From the NCBI RefSeq assembly GCF_000350225.1, contig NW_005179159.1:310892-340654 (forward strand): a stretch of DNA of 29,763 bases, written 5' to 3'. This document shows positions 21,937 through 29,763 of this stretch, piece by piece (the first letter of the stretch is position 1; the number at the start of each line of letters is the position of its first letter). The notes under the pieces are model-generated. The model was not told the origin of the DNA and did no database searches. It was given only the letters and a program-made list of their open reading frames with translations. Made by a program: the position numbers and the translations under genes. Source of the stretch: Chondrus crispus (Eukaryota > Rhodophyta > Florideophyceae > Gigartinales > Gigartinaceae).

Positions 21937-22240
21937 CTACTCATCCAGCTCAACAATTCCCTGCCCTTCACCTCCAGTGTCTATGGGACCAATGTCCTTT
22001 GTGAGGTCCCATTTCGTATTTTTCTTGACTTCCGCTTTCCCGACAAGAAGGGGAAAGACGCCCTCACCACCGTACTTCACTTCTGACGTAAGGAAACAGA
22101 TTAATGAGAGTTCATGCTCTTCCTGGTCGTGTTTAGAAATGTCTGGTAAAGATACTTTCTTGAACAACTTTCAAACCGCATGTAAAATCATTTCGAAACC
22201 AAAAACCCTAATTCAAAAAGGCAGCTGGCTGCTCAATCTT
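21937..22240 (-). repeat. Diverged duplicated segment, copy A, with open minus-strand frame
   Basis: Partner of copy B; similarity covers about 22006-22240. The minus-strand frame 22167-21937 stays open for 76 codons and ends in TAG. It reads DISKHDQEEHELSLICFLTS, EVKYGGEGVFPLLVGKAEVK and an acidic end DTGGEGQGIVELDE. There is no good Met at its start (the frame opens at a TTG just after a stop), and the conserved block starts at an acceptor-like TTTACCAG|ACA, with a donor-like CTG|GTAAAG about 100 nt upstream at the place where similarity to copy B fades. It therefore looks like the last exon of an unrecognised gene or element. Family unknown. Confidence 0.5.
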
Positions 22241-23290
22241 TACCAGCGATGTGAACCCCGAAAACCGATGAGGTCCCTATTGCGAAATTTTTGTGTGTGC
22301 CATTTTTTCTAGTAAACGTTGTGTACTGTCAAATTATTAGTGAACCGCGTGATGCCCATCCTTACATGGTCACATGTCAGGTCACGTAGAGCTCCAGAGC
22401 CCTCAGGAAGAGCCGAAACTTCACTCACCGATATCGTCAGAACAACCATCGGCCAAACGTATTTCACAAGTAGACACACGGAATACGAAAAACTAGAAAT
22501 AACTGATGTGGTATCGCAGCCCAGATTTGTAATTTGTGTCGGGCTGTGTTGACGTAGACCTTTATGATGCCCCATCCGATGTCGAGATTCTGTGTGCATT
22601 GATCTAATTTGCAATTCACCTGCGTTTGAATGATGAGGGCTACAGTAGAGAAAAAAGGGATGATGAAAGGTCAAGGATTTAGAGCTGTCTGTCTTGCTCA
22701 ATTGACAACCGACAGTCAATTGAGCAAGTGAGAACGGCAGGAAATATCTTAAGAGCGAACTTCGAGCTACAGCGTGAAAGAAAAGGGGTAGGACAGAATA
22801 AACATCAACTTGTTGGCACACTGCAACAACTCGCAGCCCTCACCTGCGTGAGATCTGCTGTTCCGTCTCGCCCGACTCACGCTCTTGAGAGCAGCGCAAG
22901 CTCCCCGCGAGCATGCTGCCTGAGTCAAAGACACAAGCCCCGTCACTCGCTGCGGGTCCACTCTAGGACCATCCAATCGGACCGTTTATCCGACATTCCG
23001 GAATAAAGGATACGCGATCCTTTCCCTTACGGGCATATTGCCAACAGAAAACCCCGAGAATAATAGAAGATACCAACACGTACACTCACCAAGATGAGTA
23101 CTCCGAACACTGCCCCTTGGGGAAATTTGAAACTTTGGACACCGAAACAAGAAGGCTTACACAACCTCTCACAACCTCTTTCTTGGCTATGCGACAGAAG
23201 TCCCATTGCTGAAAGAAGACGCTCTCCTTGCCGCCATTCGTGAAGATGTTTGAGTCATGGGGTTTGTGCATCCGGACATAGTCTGCAACT
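22241..23290. other. Spacer left of the copia element, with strong hairpin
   Basis: No supported gene. It contains the 14-bp-arm hairpin at 22693-22728. TGGTATCGCAGCCC at 22509-22522 resembles a retroelement primer-binding site (complement of an initiator tRNA-Met 3' end), but it lies ~780 bp before the gag-like frame and no LTR edge is visible. Confidence 0.4.
22693..22728. repeat. Perfect stem-loop, 14-bp arms with 8-nt loop
   Basis: CTTGCTCAATTGAC (22693-22706) and GTCAATTGAGCAAG (22715-22728) are exact reverse complements around AACCGACA. This is the strongest hairpin I found in the window. Confidence 0.9.
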
Positions 23291-24761
23291 ATGAGGTCTA
23301 CAAAAAAAATCCGCAAATTTCTCAATGATCGACTTATTAATACCCCTGAGAGCCTCCAGTCCGGTGTTTCCATTGCACGTCGTGTCATATGTGCCATCTG
23401 GGGTTTTGATGGGTTCCAAGAGGACCGCCGTAAGGCGCTCGGCGTATTTGACGCTGCCAAACGCGGGGAATGGCATCCAGCCTCCCCATCATCCTGGTCC
23501 AGCCACCCGCTTTCACCATTTCCTCTTTCAATTCCCGGAACCCCACGCGGAGCGAGTCCCTCTCCGGGCGCACCAGCCACTATCAACACTGCATCAGGAC
23601 ATTCAACTCGCAATGATCCTACCGCCATCCTCAGAAATGCGTATCGCTATGAGAAACAGAAGTTCACCGGAGATGGAGAGCAAGACTGGTCGACCAAACT
23701 TGCCGGCTATAACTTCATGTGCATAGACAACAATATTCGTGCGGTTGAAAAGTTAGACACATGCATCATCTTCTGGAGGATGGCGCTCTACAATTTTACA
23801 TTAATGAGATTGAGGGCAAATATGAAAACTGGGGTGCCGTAGTACAACTTTTTAACAATCGTTACTCTTCCGCTGCACGCAAGGAGCGCATGTCAAACAG
23901 TCTGCAGGCATTGTGCATCGCTACCTTTGAGAAGGGGGGATGCACTGAAACAGAAGCCTTACGCAAAATTATTCAGGAGATCGACCGCCTCGCTGCTATG
24001 TCACACACTGAGTGTCAAGCAGACCGTGCAAAGACGCATGTTCCTTCAAACAGCAGTCAAAGGACGCAATTGGGCCTTCATTGTGCTTTCGAACTCATAC
24101 GGCCCCTCTCTCAAGCACAAAGAGCTCGTCGACCAACTAGAAAACGCCCAGCAGCAGTCCGTTGTTCATGCCATTTCTAGAGAAAATATCACTCCATCCG
24201 GATTCCGCCAATCACGCCGGCGGGCACCTGTCAACACAAACTACGCTGGAAAAGGACGATATGCGCGCCAACCTACAAGCATTCGCAGTGTTGTGCCGCG
24301 TTCCGGTGTGCACACACGCACTCCGCCACCTGCAACATTCGGTGGCACTGCGTCGCCGGGGAAAATTTAATGCTCCGTACAGTAACCCCGCCGTCGGAAC
24401 GTGCCACAATTGCGGCCTGCCGGATTGTCGCTGGTTCCGCTGTAAGCAACCCCTAGATATGGAACGCGTTATGGAAAATCGCAGGAAGGCTCGATCTCAC
24501 AAGAATTCCACCGGAAGTGCCAGAGTTAATACCGCTGAGATTTTACACGAGCTCTCATCTGAACTCAGTGAAGCTCCTTTGCTATCCGATGCCACCCAGT
24601 ATTGCAGCGACAACGATGAAGACCCTGCGCCTAACGTCGCAAACACTCAATCAAAATTGCATGACGATCTCAAGGAGGCATCTTTCCAGCACGCCCAAAG
24701 CAGAGCTTCGTTCGACGCTGATGCCACTGTGTACGGCGATGATTGTGAGTCGGATTTTTAA
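23291..24761 (+). pseudogene. gag: copia gag (capsid and nucleocapsid), frame-shifted
   Basis: The gag-like block begins with YRYEKQKFTGDGEQDWSTKL (~23641-23700) in one frame, continues in a second from ~23761 (FYINEIEGKYENWGAVVQLF, RYSSAARKERMSNSLQAL), a third from ~24010 (TAVKGRNWAFIVLSNSYGPS) and a fourth from ~24360. That implies at least three frameshifts, since copia gag is normally one frame. The last part carries a zinc knuckle CHNCGLPDCRWFRC, i.e. CX2CX4CX4C with Cys where His is usual, then an acidic tail. It ends in TAA at 24759-24761, sharing one base with the ATG of the pol frame (TAATG). The region 23291-23600 before the recognisable block is Pro/Ser-rich and its membership in gag is uncertain. 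Confidence 0.75.
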
Positions 24762-26077
24762 TGAGTGGCTTGTATTGCCGCCAAGTCCGTACACCTAGGC
24801 ACAAGGTACCACCAGACAAATCGGATCATCACCTCCGCCGTCCAATACCCGCTCGACGGTTCGTTCGCCTCCGTCGATACGCAGGCATCACAAATTGCCC
24901 GCACTTTTCGGCGCGCATCCTCAACCGTGCTATGTCGGTTGACTCGCGCACGTTATCTGTTTATGGCTCTAGTCGGTTCTGCGGAGCCTGTTTAGACACT
25001 GGGGCTGAAAAGAGTGTTATTGGTTATGCGCAGGCAAAGGCTTACTGTAAAACGTTTGGCACACCAATGCATCTCCAGCCCTCACCGTTTTTCTACAAGT
25101 TTGGTGATGGTATCAGAAGCAGCCTCGGAACCATGGAGATACGGTTGCCATTCGCCCCTGGATATTTCGTACCTCTCTCCGTTGATGTGGTCTCAGCTGA
25201 TATCCCATTGCTCATCGCCCTCGACACTCTAGATAGCCACAAGCTGTTGGCTGACAACGTCAAAAATAGTCTGGTATGCACAACCATTGGCTCGTCAATG
25301 CCAATCAGACGCGATCATGGCCACCTCTTCGTGAAATGGCACACACCAGAGGCACTGTTCACCACCTCTGAACTGAGACGTCTGCATCTTCATTTCTTTC
25401 ATCCTCAGGCGCAGCGCCTGTACCGAATGTTGCGCAGAGCCCGACCAGAAGAGGTCAATGGCGAAACCATGCGGGTGCTAGAGGAGATCGCGTCGGCCTG
25501 TCGTGGCTGTAAGCAGCACTCATCGAGACCATATCGATTTCGAGTCTCTATACCGCCGAACACGATTGTGTTCAACGAGGAGGTTGCCTTAGACCTGTTT
25601 TGGATTGAAGGGAATCCAATTCTCCATGTTGTTGACACCCGCACAAATTTTCAGAATGTTGCCCTTCTCAAGGGACAGTCTGCCTGCTATGTGTGGTACG
25701 CCTTTGTCAAAGCATGGTCTTCTGTTTACGTGGGGTATCCTAACCGCATGGGCGCCGATCAGGGGTCCGTTTTTACTTCCAAATTATGGGAGGATGTTAC
25801 CTTGATGCATGGTATTGAGCTCCAAATGTCAGGGGTAGAATCGCACAACTCACTTGGTGTGGGCGAACGATATCACGGTCCTATCAGACGCATCTTTCGC
25901 GTACTGCGAACGCAGTATCCCCAACTGGATTCCGAGGTTTCTCTGCGGCTGGTAGTGAAAGGTGCCAACGACACCCTCGGACCGGATGGACACGTCCCCT
26001 CGAAACTAGTGTTTGGTGTCGAACCCGTCTTTCCTGTATTAAATTCATCTCTCCCTGCACAGAGAGAGCGAATGTAG
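24761..26077 (+). pseudogene. pol: copia pol, protease and integrase part
   Basis: A 438-codon open frame from ATG 24761 to TAG 26077. Protease: active-site CLDTGAEKSVIG with DTGA at 24995-25006. Pre-integrase zinc site: LHLHFFHPQAQRLYRMLRRA ... CRGC (~25384-25515, HHCC type). Integrase core: D in VALDLF (25592), D in GADQGSVF (25757) and E in GVGERYHG (25865). The second spacing is exactly D-x35-E, so the catalytic triad is intact. The TAG falls at the junction to the integrase C-terminal region, and reading resumes in the same frame after it (ALQAARKEMATIAAEL ...), so it is an in-frame stop inside pol rather than its natural end. Confidence 0.92.
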
Positions 26078-27297
26078 GCCCTGCAGGCAGCCCGAAAGGA
26101 AATGGCCACAATTGCAGCTGAGCTCCACCTCACACGTGCACTCAAGGCTAAGCTCCCACCCGCGACAAAATACAATATCGAGCCTGGCGACGATGTGTTA
26201 GTTTACCGTGAAAACGAGGGCGAATGGCAAGGTCCGTATACTGTCGAAAAGATCGTCGACAAGCACGTTTTTGTAGACTGAAAGGGTACGGAGAAACAGT
26301 TCAATATTGTCCAGGTTGTTCCCGCACCACAATGCCATGGAGATAAGGCGCTGCACAGACTCCTTGACGGGATGGCCCAGTGCCGATCTAATCCACCTCC
26401 CGGTGTTTTTGTCAGTGAGGTACTTCATCCTGCCGATCCCCGTGCACATTCGGGCATGTTTGATGAGGCAAAAAACAGGAGATGGAAGGACTCGCCAAAC
26501 GCGGAGTGTACGAAATTGTTTGCTGGGAGGACGCTCCCGAAAACGCAAATACTTTGGGCGGTCGTTTTGTCCTCGCAATCAAAAATGCGAAGTCTGAACA
26601 AGAAGTCTACAGGGTGCGATATGTTGTCCAAGGATATACCGACACCGAAAAAAACCTATTGGTACACGACAGCACAAATTTGGGCCAATCTTCCATTCGC
26701 GTGCTCGTGGGTATTGCAACCATTTTCGGTTTTCGCATCTGGTCCCAAGACGTGTCACAGGCCTACCTACAATCAGTCGACAAGTTGATGAGAGAAGTCT
26801 ATGTGAAACCGTGCCGCGAATTTAGACTCTCACATAACCACCTGTTGCGCCTCCTTAAGCACCTGTACGGCCATTCAGACTAAGTGGACTATTGGCACGT
26901 CACGTTTACCAGACACTTGACGGAAGAGCTCGGTATGACGCATACCACTGGCGACCTCTCTCTGTTTTTCACGGTAATTCACGACGAGCTATCAGGTATT
27001 ACTGGTGCGTACGTGGATGACATTATACGTGCTGGCACCCCCGCTTTTGAAATGGCCTCTCGACTTACAGAGCAACGATTTCAATCGAAGGAGAGAGAGT
27101 TCGACTCAATTACGTTCGCCGGAATCGAAATAGACCGCACGGAGTACGGATTCATTATGCACCAAACGCGATTTGCCAACAACATCAAACAACTACAACT
27201 TGACTGCACGTTCAAACAGTACCGCTCCAAACGGCAGGAGCTCGCCTGGCTTGTCCATACCCGACCAGACATTGCCGCTGATGTCAATGTTGCCGCG
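26078..27297 (+). pseudogene. pol: copia pol, integrase C-terminus and reverse transcriptase, broken
   Basis: Continues the previous frame: PGDDVLVYRENEGEWQGPYT is the integrase C-terminal SH3-like region, then TGA at 26279-26281, then VSEVLHPADPRAHSGMFDEA. Near 26470-26485 the frame shifts, and RT (RVT_2) follows: NTLGGRFVLAIKNAKSEQEV, YVVQGYTDTEKNLLVHDSTN, RIWSQDVSQAYLQSVDKLMR, then TAA at 26881-26883, VDYWHVTFTRHLTEELGMT and the catalytic YVDD at 27010-27021 in the same frame. It ends near RQELAWLVHTRPDIAAD, where copia RT runs into the connection domain. RNase H does not follow. Two in-frame stops and one frameshift make it non-autonomous. Confidence 0.9.
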
Positions 27298-27592
27298 CAA
27301 GTCGAGAGACATATTCATCAAGGACCCAGTCTCGGAATTCGAACTGGACCCTACGCAATGTCTTAAACTGCTCCGCCCCCTATATGGTCTTTGCGAATCT
27401 GGAGATCTATGGCACGCCACCCTCCACGCTCATCACCGAAACGACCTTGGCATGAAGCCTCTGCAAATAGAATCTGCTTTGTATGCATTCATGGTTGACG
27501 GTGTACCGAAGGGACTTTCAGAGCATCTCCACCGGCGGAGTCTAAATCCTAAAATCGCCTGCCACATGTTTTACGTTTACTGGTCAGCCTAA
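27298..27592 (+). pseudogene. Second, divergent copia reverse-transcriptase fragment
   Basis: Around 27298 the recognisable frame jumps to RDIFIKDPVSEFELDPTQCL, KLLRPLYGLCESGDLWHATL, HAHHRNDLGMKPLQIESALY. This is the RT segment between the fingers and YVDD, already present upstream (VYVKPCREF ... HLYGHSD-stop-VDYWH ... LGMTHTTGDLSLFF, 26797-26985). Only about half the residues agree, so it comes from a different copia family, not a recent duplication. It breaks off after FMVDG before any YVDD; the frame then runs through unrelated residues to TAA at 27590-27592. Confidence 0.85.
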
Positions 27593-27804
27593 ATTTAATT
27601 TTTGGGGCGATTCCCAAACGTTTTCTGCTCCACCGGTGATTGCTCATTTAGGAACACGCGATGCTTGCATCGCCAGAATAGTACCAACACGTGTGGTACA
27701 CCTCACACGTGTTGTTGTGTCAAACAACCCAAAGAGAGAGGTCGGTATTTCTGATCGCGCTACCGCAGTGGAAAATTTCAGCTCCGCGGTGAAGCTAGAC
27801 GCAA
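27593..27804. other. Junction and putative left end of the Harbinger element
   Basis: Non-coding sequence between the copia debris and the transposase. It holds a perfect hairpin GCGATGC-TT-GCATCGC (27658-27673) and two ACACGTGT palindromes (27687-27694, 27705-27712), the first framed by GTACC/GGTAC. PIF/Harbinger elements end in short inverted repeats next to a TAA/TTA target duplication; TTTAATTTTTGGGGCGATTC (27594-27613) is a candidate edge. The right end lies outside the window, so this cannot be tested here. Confidence 0.3.
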
Positions 27805-29126
27805 ATGTCGTCGTCGGGGAGTGAGGAGGAAGTCTTTATCACCAGGGCAGTCGCGACGTCTGCAGCAATCGCTAATTAACTTGTCGCACGATCGCAGGAA
27901 CGAAAACATGGAGGATCTCTGCCCGGAAAAGCTCCAAACGGAAATGAGCTTCGACACCGCATAGCAGTTCAAATCGACCGAAACTACTTTTGTAGATTCA
28001 CACAAGGCGTGCCTTTCTTTTCAGATGCGGAATTTGAACGCCGCTTTCGAATGTCACGAGCCGTGTACGAAGAAGTTAGAGATGCGGTCTTGCAAGCAGA
28101 CGACTACTTCGTTCAAAGCCGAGATGGCACTGGCAGGTTGGGAGCTACCTCAGACCAAAAGATCATGTCAGCGCTTTGACAGCTTACGTGTGGAATATCC
28201 GCAGACGCTGTGACTGAAATAGTCGGGCTAATGGAGTCCAGCAACGCTGTATGCCTTAAGCGTTTCTGCGAGGCTATAGTTGATACATATGATGCAGAAT
28301 GGTTGCGGTCACCGGATGAGCATGAGATGCAGGAGATTGAGGCTGCTTACAAGACACTGGGATTCCCAGGATGTATTGGCTGTCTCGACTGTGCCTCCTG
28401 GGAATGGGACAAGTGTCCGGTCGGATGGCAAGGAATGTACAAGGGAAAAGATAAGAACCGGTCTGTCGGATGGAGGTAATATGTGATGACCGTTTGTATA
28501 TTTGGCATGTCATGTTTGGAAGTCCGGGTTCTAAAAATGATATCAACATTATGCACCAAAGTCCATTGTTCAACTCTATCAGGACAGGGGCATGGCCCCC
28601 TATCAGACCCGAGACAGAGGTAGCTGGGATGAAACTGGATTGGTGTTATTACCTTACAGATGGGATTTACGCGCAGTATAGAATCTTTATGTCATCAATA
28701 AGTGAGCCAGTCACGAAGAAGGAGAAGCTATATTCTTCATTCCAGGAGGGAACACGTAAGGCAGTCGATAGAGTTTTCGGGGTTCTTTTTCAACGCTTTC
28801 GATTACTGTACCAACCCTCAAGACTTTGGTACAAAGAAGATATGACCCCGATCGTGAGAGCGTGCTGTAGTTTACACAATAAGATTGTCAAGAGTAGACT
28901 TCATACGTACAACGGAACGGCAGCTTTGAGGTTTACAGATGAGGAGACTACTCTTCCAAGTGATATTCAAATTGTATCAACAGGAGAAGGAACTTATGAG
29001 CAGGCAACGTTCTGGCGCGAATACATTGATCCCATTGAGAAAACTACAGAGCATGTGAAACTGAAGAATGCGCTCGCTGAGCACATATGGAATCACGTTG
29101 GAGACGAAAGTGATTCAAGTCAGTGA
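27805..29126 (+). pseudogene. PIF/Harbinger-type transposase, inactivated
   Basis: One frame from ATG 27805 can be followed to 28479, interrupted by TAA 27877-27879 and TGA 28177-28179, then a one-base frameshift near 28468 leads to the frame that ends at TGA 29124-29126. About 440 codons in all, normal for the family. Recognisable: HGGSLPGKAPN, the Harbinger N-terminal motif; DAEFERRFRMSRAVYEEV; GCIGCLDCASWEWDKCPVGW with the first catalytic Asp and the plant-type WxWxxCP-(x)-W signature; IWHVMFGSPGSKNDINIM (second Asp); YYLTDGIY; GTRKAVDRVFGVLFQRFRLL, where the usual catalytic Glu of ERAFG is Asp; and RACCSLHNKIV. Closest to the plant transposon protein family (DDE nuclease). The disabled frame means it cannot act in cis unless recoded. 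Confidence 0.92.
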
Positions 29127-29210
29127 ATTAGTTGCTGCACTCTGACGTATGTTGTAATTTCTCAATCGCCCGTCTAGGTAAAGTACTGCGCCCTTGTCTC
29201 ATTATTCCGC
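29127..29210. other. 84-bp convergent spacer between transposase and the right-edge ORF
   Basis: Tail-to-tail gap between the transposase stop and the minus-strand ORF stop, with no other feature. Such tight convergence suggests that both belong to one element. Confidence 0.5.
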
Positions 29211-29763
29211 CTACACAATCTCACTATCGTACTCCCGAGGCGGTTGAGTGAGCATTTCAGAAAGGCTAAGACCACGTGGGCCAACACGGTTGGGGAATTC
29301 AGCCTCAGAATCTTCATCGTCAGTCATACTCTTTCCATTGCTTTCCACCCTCGCCCTTTTGGTAGTCTGGCCTGACCTCTCTGCGGGCCCAGATTCATGA
29401 TCTGAAGTTTGTCCATTTATGGTTGGGGCTGAAGCCGGGGCTGACGTCTCGATATTATCGGGACTCGCCGCCTCTGACCGCTGCTCATTGACATCACGAT
29501 TGGGAGGTATATCACGAGAGGCATCTCGAGATGACGAGCCACGGAGCTTGTTACTGCAGGTTCCTGCTATGCCCTGGGCATTATATCCCTCATTTTCTGC
29601 TTCATTCATTGACATTAAAAGCCGTTTGCGCAGTAGCCGCTTACCCATCATCCGTTCCTCGTCAGTTGCATCAGAATCCTTCGCAAAAGGTAGAGATTCA
29701 GCCATATTCCAGTCCAACCTCCTCTTTGCAATTAACAGTTCGCGCTCCTTGGTTGTCGCTTTG
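29211..29763 (-). CDS. C-terminal part of a hydrophilic nuclear-type protein, possible second Harbinger ORF
   Basis: The minus frame is open from the window edge to TAG at 29213-29211, about 183 visible residues, so the start is outside. It begins with a basic helix-like stretch (TTKERELLIAKRRLDWNMAE, GKRLLRKRLLMSMNE), then a Ser/Pro/Asn-rich disordered part, a basic patch TTKRARVES that could be a nuclear localisation signal, an acidic patch TDDEDSEAEF and the end PPREYDSEIV. No domain can be named. PIF/Harbinger elements carry, beside the transposase, a Myb/SANT-type DNA-binding protein, and this ORF lies 84 bp from the transposase tail-to-tail. Membership is inferred from position and composition; it could also be an unrelated host gene. 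It has no stop or frameshift in the visible part, unlike the transposase. Confidence 0.5.
   Translation of the reverse strand, partial: KATTKERELLIAKRRLDWNMAESLPFAKDSDATDEERMMGKRLLRKRLLMSMNEAENEGYNAQGIAGTCSNKLRGSSSRDASRDIPPNRDVNEQRSEAASPDNIETSAPASAPTINGQTSDHESGPAERSGQTTKRARVESNGKSMTDDEDSEAEFPNRVGPRGLSLSEMLTQPPREYDSEIV

Larger units (their letters stand above)
20383..22005. other. Spacer between the two duplicated segments
   Basis: It contains a (GTC)6(GCC)4 microsatellite at 20809-20838, a 36-bp-period repeat at 21728-21782 and G-rich DNA from about 21240 to 21490 with shadow open frames on both strands. No domain is recognised. Confidence 0.45.
23291..27592 (+). mobile_element. Decayed Ty1/copia-type LTR retrotransposon (boundaries approximate, LTRs not found)
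   Basis: The order gag, zinc knuckle, protease, pre-integrase, integrase, reverse transcriptase on the plus strand is diagnostic of Ty1/copia (integrase before RT). The coding track is broken by several frame changes and stops. RNase H is absent, and the 3' part is replaced by a second RT fragment. No pair of direct LTRs was recognised by eye, so the true ends may lie anywhere in about 22.5-27.6 kb. Individual parts are listed below. Confidence 0.93.

Noticed and set aside
22309..22821. 170-codon minus frame with hydrophobic segments
   Set aside because: Opens with GTG, spans the perfect hairpin, and shows no recognisable family.
23086..23628. 180-codon minus frame opposite the gag region
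   Set aside because: Antisense to the retroelement, no domain; treated as a shadow.

Overview
The window is eukaryotic nuclear DNA. It has spliceosomal introns (one with a CTAAC branch site), conserved eukaryotic housekeeping genes, a Ty1/copia retroelement and a PIF/Harbinger DNA transposon. Genes are intron-poor (none or one short intron of about 47-110 nt), their 5' ends are GC-rich and preceded by pyrimidine-rich leaders, and they lie in long AT-richer spacers. A small plant-type TOM5-like gene and a plant-type Harbinger transposase point to the Archaeplastida. My best guess is a florideophyte red alga of the Chondrus type, but this is inference and no species marker was seen.

Layout. 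Bases 1-583: 3' end of an RS/RD-rich protein gene (+). 2031-2915: RRP8 rRNA methyltransferase (-), divergent from a two-exon TOM5-like micro-gene at 3385-3659 (+). 5083-5631: predicted secreted cysteine-rich protein (-), lineage-specific. 5.6-9.4 kb: mostly non-coding. 9435-11489: SLY1/SCFD1, Sec1/Munc18 family (+). 11956-13820: PWWP-domain protein (-), which I read as two exons. 14492-15982: RUVBL2/Reptin (-). 17334-17556: a repeat running into a 100-N assembly gap. 17557-19890: DEP-domain PI3/PI4-type lipid kinase (+), one 93-nt intron, 5' end lost in the gap. 19.9-23.2 kb: spacer with microsatellite, hairpin and a diverged duplicated segment. About 23.3-27.6 kb: decayed copia element with a second, foreign reverse-transcriptase fragment. 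27805-29126: broken Harbinger transposase (+). 29211-29763: C-terminal part of a convergent ORF (-), possibly the second Harbinger ORF.

Functionally, the conserved genes are unrelated housekeeping genes: rRNA modification, mitochondrial import, ER-Golgi fusion, chromatin remodelling and reading, and phosphoinositide signalling. There is no operon-like logic. The right third is a transposon graveyard. The most unusual items are the DEP-lipid kinase architecture, the secreted Cys-rich protein, the diverged duplicate at 20.1/22.0 kb with splice-like borders, and the chimeric reverse-transcriptase region. I found no clear evidence of a wholly new biological system.
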